Shown here: positions 16,274 to 25,307 of the stretch, in pieces
Layout: every line of letters begins with the position of its first letter
Position numbering within the stretch: position 1 is the first letter of the stretch
Assembly: GCF_020630935.1 (NCBI RefSeq)
Contig: NZ_JAHDIG010000015.1
Span: forward strand, 1 to 64,000
Direction of reading: 5' to 3'
DNA length: 64,000 nt
Source: Bernardetia sp.
GTDB taxonomy: Bacteria > Bacteroidota > Bacteroidia > Cytophagales > Bernardetiaceae
Program-made: the position numbers and the translations under genes
The notes under the pieces: generated by a model
Seen by the model: only the letters and a program-made list of their open reading frames with translations
The model's database searches: none
Told to the model about the DNA's origin: nothing

Positions 16274-17614
16274 ATGGAAAACGCTCTACTTTGGGTCATC
16301 TTGATAGGAATAGGAATAATTATCTTTTTGCTTATAAAACTGATTCAAAACAAAGAAAATACAAACAACAATAAACTTCTTGAAAATCTTCAATTTATTG
16401 AAAGAGATTTACAAAAAATAGAACAGCAGTTCGTTTTTAACCGTCAAGAACTTGCCCAGCAATCTAAAGAAAGCCGAACAGAAAATAACCAAACTTTTGA
16501 GCAGTTTAGAGAAACTTTAGCAAGCGTTTCAGAAAAAAATCAAGACCAACTAGACAAAACCATTCGCCAAATAGCTGAAGCCTTCCGTCATTTCAAGACC
16601 CAACTAGATAGCAACAGACAAGAATCTTTACAAACGATATTGCAGTTTGAGAGTAAAATCAACGAAACAACGTCTTCCAACTTAGAAAATATTCGTAAGA
16701 CATTGGAATTTAAGGTAAATGAATTGCAAAACCAAAATACTCAAAAACTGGATGAGATTCGTGTCATTGTAGATGAAAAACTACAATCTACACTAGAAAA
16801 ACGCTTGGGAGAATCCTTCAAAATTGTGAGTGAAAGGTTAGAACTTGTCCATAAAGGTTTAGGGGAGATGCAACAACTTGCCAACGGTGTAGGCGATTTG
16901 AAAAAGATTTTGAATAACGTAAAAACAAGAGGTGTTTTTGGAGAGTTTCAGCTAGAAGCCATTTTAGAGCAGATTTTGAGCAATGAACAATATGCAAAAA
17001 ATGTAAAACCCAATCCAAATAGCAATGCGATTGTAGAGTTTGTTTTGAAGATTCCTCATGCAAAAGATAAAAATCAAGTAGTTCTGATTCCGATTGATGC
17101 AAAATTTCCAGTAGAAGATTATCATTCCTTAATGGATGCCTATGATTTGGCAGATACTGTGCTTATTGAACAGAAAAGAAAATCTATGATAAACCGAATT
17201 AAATCATCAGCAAAAGATATTAGTCAGAAATATATTGTTCCACCTCATACTACTGATTTTGCTATTATGTTTTTGCCTTTTGAGAGTTTATATGCCGAAG
17301 TGATGCGCTGTGATGGTCTTTTTGAACAGATTCAAAGGGATTATAAAGTTACGATTACCAGCCCGACAACGCTTTCAGCCATCTTGAATAGCTTACAGAT
17401 GGGATTTCGAACCCTTGCCATCGAACAGCGTAGTAGTGAAGTGTGGCAGCTCTTGGGAAGCATAAAAAATGAGTTCTCCAACTTTGGAACAGCCTTAGAA
17501 AAAATCCAAAAGAAATTAGGAGAAGCCAGTAACACATTAGACCAAGCCAATGTGCGCTCTCGTGCTATCGAAAAGCAACTTCAAAAAGTACAGGAAATTC
17601 GAATTGAAGAATAG
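16274..17614 (+). CDS. rmuC: DNA recombination protein RmuC
   Basis: The 446-residue protein has one N-terminal membrane helix (about 5-23), a long coiled coil (about 30-200) and the RmuC nuclease-like domain (about 205-410) with GVFGEFQLEAILEQIL, IPIDAKFPVEDYHSLMDAYD and FAIMFLPFESLYAEV. RmuC limits inverted-repeat recombination and is distantly related to PD-(D/E)xK nucleases; the DAKFP motif is the expected active-site strand. Length is typical. It is followed by a palindromic repeat and the convergent gene at 17687. Confidence 0.95.
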   Translation: MENALLWVILIGIGIIIFLLIKLIQNKENTNNNKLLENLQFIERDLQKIEQQFVFNRQELAQQSKESRTENNQTFEQFRETLASVSEKNQDQLDKTIRQIAEAFRHFKTQLDSNRQESLQTILQFESKINETTSSNLENIRKTLEFKVNELQNQNTQKLDEIRVIVDEKLQSTLEKRLGESFKIVSERLELVHKGLGEMQQLANGVGDLKKILNNVKTRGVFGEFQLEAILEQILSNEQYAKNVKPNPNSNAIVEFVLKIPHAKDKNQVVLIPIDAKFPVEDYHSLMDAYDLADTVLIEQKRKSMINRIKSSAKDISQKYIVPPHTTDFAIMFLPFESLYAEVMRCDGLFEQIQRDYKVTITSPTTLSAILNSLQMGFRTLAIEQRSSEVWQLLGSIKNEFSNFGTALEKIQKKLGEASNTLDQANVRSRAIEKQLQKVQEIRIEE

Positions 17615-17651
17615 ATACAAATTATTGATTTATGACATCATTCTTAAAGCA

Positions 17652-17676
17652 GGGAAAAGCCATGACTTTTCCTTAA
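17652..17676. repeat. GGAAAAG-CATG-CTTTTCC palindrome, copy 1
   Basis: GGAAAAG (17653-17659) and CTTTTCC (17666-17672) flank CCATGA, between convergent rmuC and the gene at 17687. A closely related perfect palindrome occurs at 45719-45738 with the same TTAAC/TAAGG flanks, so it is a dispersed repeat that may also terminate transcription. Confidence 0.65.
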
Positions 17677-17686
17677 CAATCAAATC

Positions 17687-19000
17687 TTAATCTTTCTCAT
17701 TATTTCCATCAAAAAGCGAAATATGTTCGTTTAAAGACATGGCTTCTTGCAAGTCATCAGTAGAATCTATTTGGTGGGATAAATCCTCCAATTCATTTAA
17801 CAAATGCAGTTCTATATCTTCCTCTGACTGAATAGGATTTGTATTTTTCTCAATGTCTTGGTAGGTATTTTCTTCTTGTAAATCATTCAGACGGTGCATA
17901 ATTCCTTGTAATTTCAATCTATGCTCCTTCTGAAATTTTATATTTTTTAAGCGTTTATTTATTTTTTTGAAACTATTGGTACGCATTTGGGCTACTCTAA
18001 TATTTTTCTCTGCTGCTGCAATGAGTTGTAAACCCATTTCAATATTATCTTCACCTAACTCCTTATGAAAATCATCCTCTAAGATATAAGAAGTCAGATT
18101 ATTTGAATTCCTAAACTCATAAATAATGGTTGCATTTGGCATCTTAGCAATATCAAAAGCACTTCTGACATAATAAATAGACTTATAAATCTCCTCTAGG
18201 CTTTCCTCTAATTTTTTAGTAAGAATAATACCATTTTCTAGCATAGCACTATTTTTTGAAATCAGATTATCTAGTCTTGCAATCGTTTCATTGTGTGCAT
18301 GCGTTTCTTCTGTGCTAGAAGTACTTGTCTTTGCTTTTCCTACTTGTTCAAAAGAAATAGGTTCAATTTTCTTTGTAGTGTCTTTTGTAGTAATGTGTTT
18401 GTTATAAATTTTTGAGTAAGTGTCCTCCAAAACACCTAAAAATTCTTCAAAATCGCCTTCCAAGAAAAAGCGATATTCTATCTCTACTCGGTTTCCTCTG
18501 GTGTCTGTAACCACACATTTTGTTTCGGGATGAAAGTCTTGTGTTTTAGTATTCGGACGTTCGAATAAAATAGTAGCGACTTCACCTCTTCTTCTACGAT
18601 GTTTACGATGGTTTTGTCTTTCTATGAGTTCAATTTTTTTGATGTCTTTCAAATCTACCCTCACAGAATCATTATTTGCTCCCCTTCTTACCTCTAAGTA
18701 TTTATTGGTTAGACGAATAGATTTAATTTGCTTTGTCCAATATTCTTTTACTAATGGAATCAGAATAGAAACAGAGACAAAACAAAGTAAGATTTTGAAA
18801 AAAAGAGGCATCCAAATCATACTGTATGCAAAGGTCAGTCCCATGACAAGCTTTCCTATAAAAATATTGCTCATTGGGCGCATCGTATCTAGCTCATAGA
18901 TAGCATCTTTCGAATAAGTAGATGTGTAATGTGAGCTATAATCTGCCATGTATGGCTTTCTTTCGTGTCTAGAATTAAAGTCGTTTATAAAATCTTTCAT
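17687..19000 (-). CDS. Unrecognised two-TM protein with PH-like and coiled-coil regions
   Basis: I do not recognise this 437-residue protein. It has two close membrane helices (about 46-82: IFIGKLVMGLTFAYSMIWM and LFFKILLCFVSVSILIPLV), then a basic beta-rich segment (about 95-200) that resembles the bacterial PH-like folds seen after a helical hairpin (LTNKYLEVRRGANNDSVRVD, DIKKIELIERQ). A helical, coiled-coil-rich C-terminal half follows with an acidic tail. The whole C-terminus should be cytoplasmic. It stands alone and is convergent with rmuC. Confidence 0.75.
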   Translation of the reverse strand: MKDFINDFNSRHERKPYMADYSSHYTSTYSKDAIYELDTMRPMSNIFIGKLVMGLTFAYSMIWMPLFFKILLCFVSVSILIPLVKEYWTKQIKSIRLTNKYLEVRRGANNDSVRVDLKDIKKIELIERQNHRKHRRRRGEVATILFERPNTKTQDFHPETKCVVTDTRGNRVEIEYRFFLEGDFEEFLGVLEDTYSKIYNKHITTKDTTKKIEPISFEQVGKAKTSTSSTEETHAHNETIARLDNLISKNSAMLENGIILTKKLEESLEEIYKSIYYVRSAFDIAKMPNATIIYEFRNSNNLTSYILEDDFHKELGEDNIEMGLQLIAAAEKNIRVAQMRTNSFKKINKRLKNIKFQKEHRLKLQGIMHRLNDLQEENTYQDIEKNTNPIQSEEDIELHLLNELEDLSHQIDSTDDLQEAMSLNEHISLFDGNNEKD

Positions 19001-19280
19001 ACTCTATGGAACTGGATAGGAAATGACTAAAAAAAAAATGAGCCATTTGTCTTATAATCAATGAATTATGAGTTTGGTTTTTCAATTTTTTATTTTCCTA
19101 ATGTTGCTCTATTAAACCAATTTTATTATTAAATTATTTTGATACTTAATATAGCAATTTATTTTGTAATTATAAAGCCAATACTAATCCTCTTTTTACC
19201 AAAAAAAACAGTAAAGTCTCTGTTAATCAGTACGCTACAAACTCTTTTTGAGTTACTTAAAATTAAGTATTATTGATAAT

Positions 19281-20459
19281 TTAGTTCCAAAAAATAATGT
19301 TTTTTAGCGTTCTTAAAAGAGGATAAATCAGCCACAAAAAAGCAAGAGTATATTTCAAATGATTTTTTACATTTATTTTCTCTAAAATATATCCTAGAAA
19401 AAGGGCTAAAAAAGGATATAAAATAGCTAAATAACGCTCTGCATCTACTCTCATTCCTGTTCTTGTAATAAGCATTCCGATAAGGTAAAAACTTATAACC
19501 CAACTAAGGAAGCTGACAAATTGAAAATAATGATTTTTGTTTTCTGAATTACGAAAAACAGATACCAATACTGCTAAAGAAAGTATAAAAACAACAAAAA
19601 GTAAAAGCATACGAATTGTTAGAGGAATAGCAGGAGGAACAAACCAACGACTCAAAATATCGCTATAATTCATAATTTCTTCTGCTAAAGTTCGCTCTGC
19701 CAGACTGTACATAGTAGCAAATTTTCCTGCTGTGGTAGGCTTGGCACGAAACCACCAAAACCAAATAGAAATAGATGAAAAAAGGGTAAATAAAATAGAA
19801 ATTCTAGTATAAGGGTTTTTATATATTGATAGAAAAAAGCTCTTTTGCTTTTTGATGGATGGGAATAAATAGAAAAACAAAATGCCTAAGTTGATGGCTG
19901 CGATAAAATAAAGACCTGCGTTGCGCATGCTCATAAAGAGAAAACCAAAAAGACAAAACAAAAAAGCATATTTCTTAGAGAAATTATTTTTAGCAAAAAA
20001 ATAAAAACTCCAAACACATCCTACCAAAAAGAGTACAAAGGGAGCTTCAGACCAAACAAAATGATGAATAAGATACAGAGGTGTAGAAAAAGCAAAAACC
20101 AAGGTAAGCCACCATTTTGTAGCTGTTTTTTCAAATAGTTTTTCAGATAGGGAAAAGAAAAATGTATAAGTTCCTACAATGCAAAGTAGATTTAGCAAAA
20201 CAGAATCTTTAAAAATAGTAAGTAGAAAAGGAAAACCTAATGCCCACGTTGTATAGGATTTGTCTTGAATAAATTCTTGATGTTGTACTAGATTTTGAGC
20301 AGCTTTCAAATAGTGCCAAGAATCAAAGGTTTTGCCTACTCCCTTCCAAGTACTCCAAATTTGAAAGAAAAACAGCAAGAAGAAACCAAAAAAATAGCGA
20401 AATAGTAAACTAGAAAAAAAATAAGTACAGGAAAATATAAAGGAGGGCATAAAGTACAA
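19281..20459 (-). CDS. Polytopic membrane protein, GT39/ArnT-like
   Basis: The 392-residue protein has about nine to ten hydrophobic helices. After helix 1 it has FDSWHYLKAAQNLVQHQEF, which resembles the first periplasmic loop of PMT/ArnT-type (GT-C) glycosyltransferases with its acidic residue near a YLxxAxxL motif. The late segment RMRVDAERYLAILYPFLALF (with an intervening T and G) is like the conserved R-YL-YP motif of these enzymes. A downstream ATG at 20450 gives a slightly shorter product. A role in transferring sugar from a polyprenyl carrier is an inference; sequence conservation is too weak to be sure. Confidence 0.65.
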   Translation of the reverse strand: MYFMPSFIFSCTYFFSSLLFRYFFGFFLLFFFQIWSTWKGVGKTFDSWHYLKAAQNLVQHQEFIQDKSYTTWALGFPFLLTIFKDSVLLNLLCIVGTYTFFFSLSEKLFEKTATKWWLTLVFAFSTPLYLIHHFVWSEAPFVLFLVGCVWSFYFFAKNNFSKKYAFLFCLFGFLFMSMRNAGLYFIAAINLGILFFYLFPSIKKQKSFFLSIYKNPYTRISILFTLFSSISIWFWWFRAKPTTAGKFATMYSLAERTLAEEIMNYSDILSRWFVPPAIPLTIRMLLLFVVFILSLAVLVSVFRNSENKNHYFQFVSFLSWVISFYLIGMLITRTGMRVDAERYLAILYPFLALFLGYILEKINVKNHLKYTLAFLWLIYPLLRTLKNIIFWN

Positions 20460-20581
20460 CCAAATGTTAGATTATAAAAAATAATGGTGTAAAATACGTT
20501 GCTTTTTTGTAAATTGCCTAATAAAAATAGCAATATTAAAAGTAATACAGCATAATAGAAAAGCCTCTTTTTGTAAAAATT

Positions 20582-21835
20582 ATGTCAGAAAAAACAACAG
20601 AAGCCTTAGACGAACTAGAACTCAAAAAAATTGAGTTAGATTCTCTTATCGACATCATAAAGTCTATCAATGGTAATATCCCAGAACAGGATTTATACCG
20701 TACTTTTATGTTCACATTGCGTTCTTATCCTTATATTTCTAAAATGACACTCTATGTTTTGGATGAAGACACAGAAGTAGATGCCAGTCGAAATAAGTGG
20801 TTTAATAAGGAAGGTTTTGGTACGATGGCTAATTATAGGGATGTGGTGTTGCCAAATGAAATACTAGAAATAGATAAAGTTTCTTCAACCGTTAATTTCA
20901 ACCATTTAGCTCCCTTCAATGAGTTTTGTTTTCTTGTTCCTATTCATCACAAAAAGGAAGTTTTGGCATATTTATTTTTAGGAAGAGCCTACGAGTCACT
21001 GACCGAAGAAGATTTAGACTTACCTTTTATTCAAGCGCTTAGTGATATTATTATTGTAGCAGTAGAAAACAAAAAACTGGCGAGAAAACAAAAAATACAA
21101 GAAGCCTTCAATCGCCAACTAGAAATAGCAAGCGAAGTACAGTCATTGCTTTTGCCAAAGTGTTTGCCAAATGAAGAAAAGTTTAGTGTGGTAGCAAGTT
21201 ATTATCCTCATCATAACGTAGGAGGAGATTATTACGATTATATACAAATCAATGAAGATGAATTTTTGCTTTGTGTAGCCGATGTTTCTGGAAAAGGCTT
21301 TCCTGCTGCTATCTTGATGTCTAATTTTCAAGCTGCTTTGCGTACTATGGCACGCCAAACTACAGATTTAAAAAGAATTGTAGAAGAACTCAATCATCTT
21401 ATTATTCAAAATTCGGGTGGAGGACATTTCATAACAGCATTCTTTTTCATCTATAATAAGAAAACCAAATCAGCTGTTTATATCAATGCAGGACACAATG
21501 CACCTATTTTGATGCACAACGCAAGCCTTGTTCAGCACTTAGAGGAAGGAACAACTATTTTAGGTACGTTTGATACATTACCTTTTCTTACAGTAGCTAC
21601 CATAAATGACCTAAGCGATTTTCTGATTTTCTGTTATACTGATGGCTTTACTGAAACGGCAGCCGAAAATGGAGAAGAGTTTGGCGAAGATAAATTATTA
21701 GAAGGTGTCAGAGAAAATTTCAGCCACTCACACCAAGAACTTCACGAACGATTGTTTGACAAACTTCACCTTTTTAAAGGAAATAATCCGTATCCAGATG
21801 ATATTACTTTGCTTTCTTGTAGAGTGAAAAAATAA
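20582..21835 (+). CDS. RsbU-type PP2C/SpoIIE phosphatase with GAF-like sensor
   Basis: The 417-residue cytoplasmic protein has an N-terminal coiled coil, a GAF-like sensory domain (about 40-165) and a SpoIIE-type PP2C domain (about 185-417). Metal-binding motifs are GGDYYDYIQ, ADVSGKGFPAAILMS, YTDGFTE and the terminal PDDITLL; the entry helix is RQLEIASEVQSLLLP. It resembles RsbU/RsbP regulators that dephosphorylate an STAS anti-anti-sigma factor, but no STAS protein or RsbW-like kinase is encoded in the window. It lacks membrane helices, unlike the three 7TMR-DISM paralogues. Confidence 0.92.
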   Translation: MSEKTTEALDELELKKIELDSLIDIIKSINGNIPEQDLYRTFMFTLRSYPYISKMTLYVLDEDTEVDASRNKWFNKEGFGTMANYRDVVLPNEILEIDKVSSTVNFNHLAPFNEFCFLVPIHHKKEVLAYLFLGRAYESLTEEDLDLPFIQALSDIIIVAVENKKLARKQKIQEAFNRQLEIASEVQSLLLPKCLPNEEKFSVVASYYPHHNVGGDYYDYIQINEDEFLLCVADVSGKGFPAAILMSNFQAALRTMARQTTDLKRIVEELNHLIIQNSGGGHFITAFFFIYNKKTKSAVYINAGHNAPILMHNASLVQHLEEGTTILGTFDTLPFLTVATINDLSDFLIFCYTDGFTETAAENGEEFGEDKLLEGVRENFSHSHQELHERLFDKLHLFKGNNPYPDDITLLSCRVKK

Positions 21836-21893
21836 TCTATTTTTTGTAATTTTGTAACACAGAACATCATTTCTATTCAAAAAAAAGAATACT

Positions 21894-22499
21894 TTGACTG
21901 AAAAAACATTAGCTCAATATCGCCAAATAATGTCTACGTGTAGGCAGTTATTTGACCAAAAAAATAAGGATTACGGTACTTCATGGCGCATTTTGCGTTT
22001 GCCTAGTATAACAGACCAAATCTATATTAAAGCACAGCGCATCCGAACGATTCAAGATAAAGGCAATCAACTCATAGAAGATGATATTGCTTCAGAGTTT
22101 ATCGGAATTATCAATTATGCTTTGATGGCTCTCATTCAGATTCAGCTTCGCAATGATACTCGTCTAGAGATTCCATTGAGAGAAGTAGCTGATTTATATC
22201 AAAAACAATCTGAAATTACGCAACAACTTTTGAGTCGTAAAAACCACGATTATGGAGAGGCTTGGCGTGTGATGCGAATTAGCAGTATGACAGATATTAT
22301 TCTGATGAAATTGCTTCGCATTAAGCGTATTGAAGACAATCAGGGCAAAACGCTAGTTTCAGAAGGCATTGATGCAGGCTATAAAGATATGATAAACTAT
22401 TCTGTTTTTGCTCTTATCTTGATGATGGAACAAAATCAGAATCAAGTAAATTCGAATATCAAAGAACAACATTCTGCTAAAAAACTACAAGAACAATAG
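21894..22499 (+). CDS. DUF1599-family protein
   Basis: A 201-residue protein made of two copies of the DUF1599 unit. Each repeat has the motif KDYG-x-SWR or HDYGEAWR (about residues 24 and 118), followed by SITDQIYIKAQRIRTIQD or SMTDIILMKLLRIKRIED and a helix ending INYALMAL or INYSVFAL. The family has been grouped with proteins linked to nucleotide modification, but has no established activity. The start is a TTG, chosen because it keeps the conserved LAQYRQIM helix; the next ATG (21929) would cut into it. It is followed closely by the DoxX-like gene. Confidence 0.82.
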   Translation: MTEKTLAQYRQIMSTCRQLFDQKNKDYGTSWRILRLPSITDQIYIKAQRIRTIQDKGNQLIEDDIASEFIGIINYALMALIQIQLRNDTRLEIPLREVADLYQKQSEITQQLLSRKNHDYGEAWRVMRISSMTDIILMKLLRIKRIEDNQGKTLVSEGIDAGYKDMINYSVFALILMMEQNQNQVNSNIKEQHSAKKLQEQ

Positions 22500-22529
22500 A
22501 AATTAAAACAAGTAAAGAAAAAAACAGCT

Positions 22530-23639
22530 ATGAAATTTTTTAATCAAGTGGTATGCTTTATTGTAGGAGCATTATTTATTTTTTCAGGTCTCGTAAAAGC
22601 CATTGACCCCAAAGGAACAGCTATTAAGTTAGGAGAGTATTTTGAGGTTTTTGCTACAGACCTCCCCTCAATGAGTAGTTTTTTTCACTTCTTAAATCAG
22701 AATGCTCTTTATTTAGCTATAATTTTTGTGGTTTCAGAGGTAGTATTGGGAACAGCCCTCTTGGTGGGCTTTAAGCGAAAAATTACTGTTTGGTTACTTT
22801 TCCTAATGATTACCTTCTTTACCTTCCTCACATTTTATTCAGCTTACTTCAATAAGGTAACAGATTGTGGGTGTTTTGGAGATTTTCTTCCTCTTGAGCC
22901 GTGGGAATCTTTTACAAAAGATGTGGTACTTTCTGTTCTGATTATAATTTTATTGGTACAAGTAAAAAAACTAACTAATAAATCAAGTTTCTTTACTTTC
23001 GTAACGGTATCTTCAATCACTCTTTTGACAGGTTTTCTGACATTTTATGCAGTCTATTATGAACCTCCAGTAGATTTTAGAGCTTATGCTATTGGAAAAA
23101 ATATTCCAAAGCAAATGGAAGCTCCAGAGCCTGCTCAATATCTCTATCTGATGAGTAAAGATGGACAACAGTATGAAATGGATTCTTATCCAACTGACCC
23201 AAGCTACAAATATGATAGTATGATTCTTTTAAATCCAAAAGAAATTGAACCTAAAATTACAGATTATAGCTTGTGGGATGATGAAGGAGACTTTACAAAA
23301 GAGTCGCTAACAGAAAAGCGTATTTTTATCTTAGTTCAGAATGTAGAAAAAGGAAACTTTAATGAGTTTGATAAGATAAAGAAAATGATAGATGAAGTAA
23401 CCTCAAAAGATGCCACTATAAAAGTAGCTATTCTTACTTCTGATACGAAACAGGCGATTGAAATGCTCAAAAAAAATCAGAATATTGATTTTCCTTTTTA
23501 CTATATTGATGGAACAGTTATCAAAACCATAGCACGTTCCAATCCTGCTTTGTGGATGCTCAATGAAGGTACTGTTGTTGGTAAATATTCACCTAATGAC
23601 ATTCCTAGTTCGGTAGAAGTTTTAGAGCTATTTAAATAA
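22530..23639 (+). CDS. BT_3928-family DoxX/MauE-like membrane protein
   Basis: The 369-residue protein opens with a four-helix DoxX/MauE-like region (about 1-160) containing FIFSGLVKAIDPKGTA and the conserved KVTDCGCFGDFLPLEPW segment. The C-terminal half (about 180-369) is soluble and thioredoxin-fold-like in length and pattern, but without a CxxC. The paired Cys in CGCFGD fits the redox-associated membrane protein group. The family is common in Bacteroidota and its exact role is unknown. It is first in the tight plus-strand run that continues with glycan genes, though the functional link is unproven. Confidence 0.85.
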   Translation: MKFFNQVVCFIVGALFIFSGLVKAIDPKGTAIKLGEYFEVFATDLPSMSSFFHFLNQNALYLAIIFVVSEVVLGTALLVGFKRKITVWLLFLMITFFTFLTFYSAYFNKVTDCGCFGDFLPLEPWESFTKDVVLSVLIIILLVQVKKLTNKSSFFTFVTVSSITLLTGFLTFYAVYYEPPVDFRAYAIGKNIPKQMEAPEPAQYLYLMSKDGQQYEMDSYPTDPSYKYDSMILLNPKEIEPKITDYSLWDDEGDFTKESLTEKRIFILVQNVEKGNFNEFDKIKKMIDEVTSKDATIKVAILTSDTKQAIEMLKKNQNIDFPFYYIDGTVIKTIARSNPALWMLNEGTVVGKYSPNDIPSSVEVLELFK

Positions 23640-23663
23640 AATGTATTTGTTTGATTTTTAATT

Positions 23664-24587
23664 ATGCAACCCCATATTTCTGTAGTAAGCCCAGTTTATA
23701 GAGCTGACAAAATAGTTGATAAACTTGTTGAGCGCATTACAATAGAAGTGTCTAAGATTACAGAGAGCTTCGAAATTATTTTGGTAGAAGATGGAAGCCC
23801 AGATGAATCTTGGGAAGCTATTGAAAGAAATTGTAAAAAGGACGAACGAGTAAAAGGAATAAAATTGAGCCGTAATTTTGGGCAGCACTATGCTATTACG
23901 GCAGGTTTGGACAATGCAAAAGGAGAATGGGTAGTAGTAATGGATTGTGATTTGCAAGACCGACCTGAGGAGATTGTTAATCTATACAATAAAGCTGTAG
24001 AAGGTTATGATGTAGTTCTAGCTCGTCGTTTTGAAAGGCAAGATACATTCTTTAAAAGATTATTTTCTAACCTGTTTTATAAAGTATTGTCTTATCTTAC
24101 AGGCATCAAACATGATGCTTCTATTGCTAATTTTGGAATTTATCATAAACGAGTAGTGGATAGTGTATGTTTGATGAGAGAGAGTATTCGATATTTTCCT
24201 ACAATGATTAAGTGGGTAGGCTACGAGCAGACAAGTATAAATGTACAACATGCTAGTAGAGAAGAGGGTACGACAAGTTATAATTACAAAAGACTTTTTA
24301 ATCTCGCACTAGATATTATCTTGGCATATTCAGACCGTCCTGTACGCTTAACAATTAAATTAGGTTTCATCATATCTTTTATATCATTTCTTCTTGCTGT
24401 ATTTGTTGTAATTCAATACTCATTAGGTGTTATTTCAGTTGCAGGTTACGCTAGTCTAATTATATCTATTTGGTTTTTCTCTGGACTGATTATGATTACA
24501 TTGGGTGTTGTTGGTTTGTATATTGGAAAAACATTTGAAGGGGTAAAAAATAGACCGATTTATATTACTCAAAAAGTTATAAATTAA
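23664..24587 (+). CDS. Glycosyltransferase family 2, polyprenyl-phosphate sugar synthase type
   Basis: The 307-residue enzyme has a GT-A domain starting ISVVSPVYRADKIVDKLV, with EDGSPDESW, the LSRNFGQHYAITAGLD signature and the metal-binding DCDLQDRPEEI. It is followed by two C-terminal membrane helices (about 230-255 and 262-285). This architecture is that of ArnC/GtrB/DPM1-like enzymes, which load a sugar from a nucleotide donor onto undecaprenyl phosphate. It is four bases from the acetyltransferase gene and almost certainly in one operon with it. Confidence 0.93.
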   Translation: MQPHISVVSPVYRADKIVDKLVERITIEVSKITESFEIILVEDGSPDESWEAIERNCKKDERVKGIKLSRNFGQHYAITAGLDNAKGEWVVVMDCDLQDRPEEIVNLYNKAVEGYDVVLARRFERQDTFFKRLFSNLFYKVLSYLTGIKHDASIANFGIYHKRVVDSVCLMRESIRYFPTMIKWVGYEQTSINVQHASREEGTTSYNYKRLFNLALDIILAYSDRPVRLTIKLGFIISFISFLLAVFVVIQYSLGVISVAGYASLIISIWFFSGLIMITLGVVGLYIGKTFEGVKNRPIYITQKVIN

Positions 24588-24591
24588 TTTT

Positions 24592-25305
24592 ATGATAGAA
24601 CATTTGAACTGGGATTCTGATTTTTTTGGATATAAGATTGGAAGAATACATCTGACTACAACCACAAATATTCAAAAAGTATTTCATATAGTTCAACAGT
24701 CTGAATATAAACTAATTTATCTAGTAGTTTCTGAAAGTGTTCATAATGAAAAATTAAAAAAAGAATTAGAAAGTCATGAAATATATTTAGTAGATGAGAA
24801 AATTACTTTTTCTCAAAATGTGCCAATTACAACTAGCTGTAACGATAATTTAGATAATATTAGATTATTTTTGCAAAAACAAGTACATCCAAAACTAATT
24901 GACCTCTCTTTACAAAGTGGTATTTACTCTCGTTTCAAAATAGATAAAAATTTTATTAATCAAGAATATGAGAAGTTATATACAGCTTGGATAGAAAACT
25001 CTGTGGGTGGAAAAATTGCAGATAGAGTTATTGTAGCTTATCAAGAAAATGAAATAGTTGGACTGCTTACACTAGCATTTAAAGATAGTTTTTCAGATAT
25101 AGGAGTTTTGGCTGTTGATGAGCATTGCAGAGGGCAGAAAATAGGACATAAACTTGTAAAAAAGGCTATCTTAGAGACACAAGAGCAAGCCATCAGAAAA
25201 GTAAAAGTAGTTACTCAAAAAGTAAATAAACAGGCCTGTAACTTTTATTTGAAGCAAAATTTTGATATAGAAAAAATAGATTATATTTATCATATTTGGA
25301 AATAA
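24592..25305 (+). CDS. GNAT N-acetyltransferase, WecD-like
   Basis: A 237-residue protein starting IEHLNWDSDFFGYKIGRI, the opening typical of dTDP-fucosamine acetyltransferase (WecD/RffC) relatives. The C-terminal GNAT fold has DIGVLAVDEHCRGQKIGHKL, where the RGQKIG loop binds the acetyl-CoA pyrophosphate, and a late ACNFYLKQNF motif. It directly precedes the WecE-like aminotransferase, so the likely substrate is the 4-amino-4,6-dideoxyhexose nucleotide made by that enzyme. The assignment to this exact sugar is inferred from pairing. Confidence 0.85.
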   Translation: MIEHLNWDSDFFGYKIGRIHLTTTTNIQKVFHIVQQSEYKLIYLVVSESVHNEKLKKELESHEIYLVDEKITFSQNVPITTSCNDNLDNIRLFLQKQVHPKLIDLSLQSGIYSRFKIDKNFINQEYEKLYTAWIENSVGGKIADRVIVAYQENEIVGLLTLAFKDSFSDIGVLAVDEHCRGQKIGHKLVKKAILETQEQAIRKVKVVTQKVNKQACNFYLKQNFDIEKIDYIYHIWK

Positions 25306-25307
25306 TT

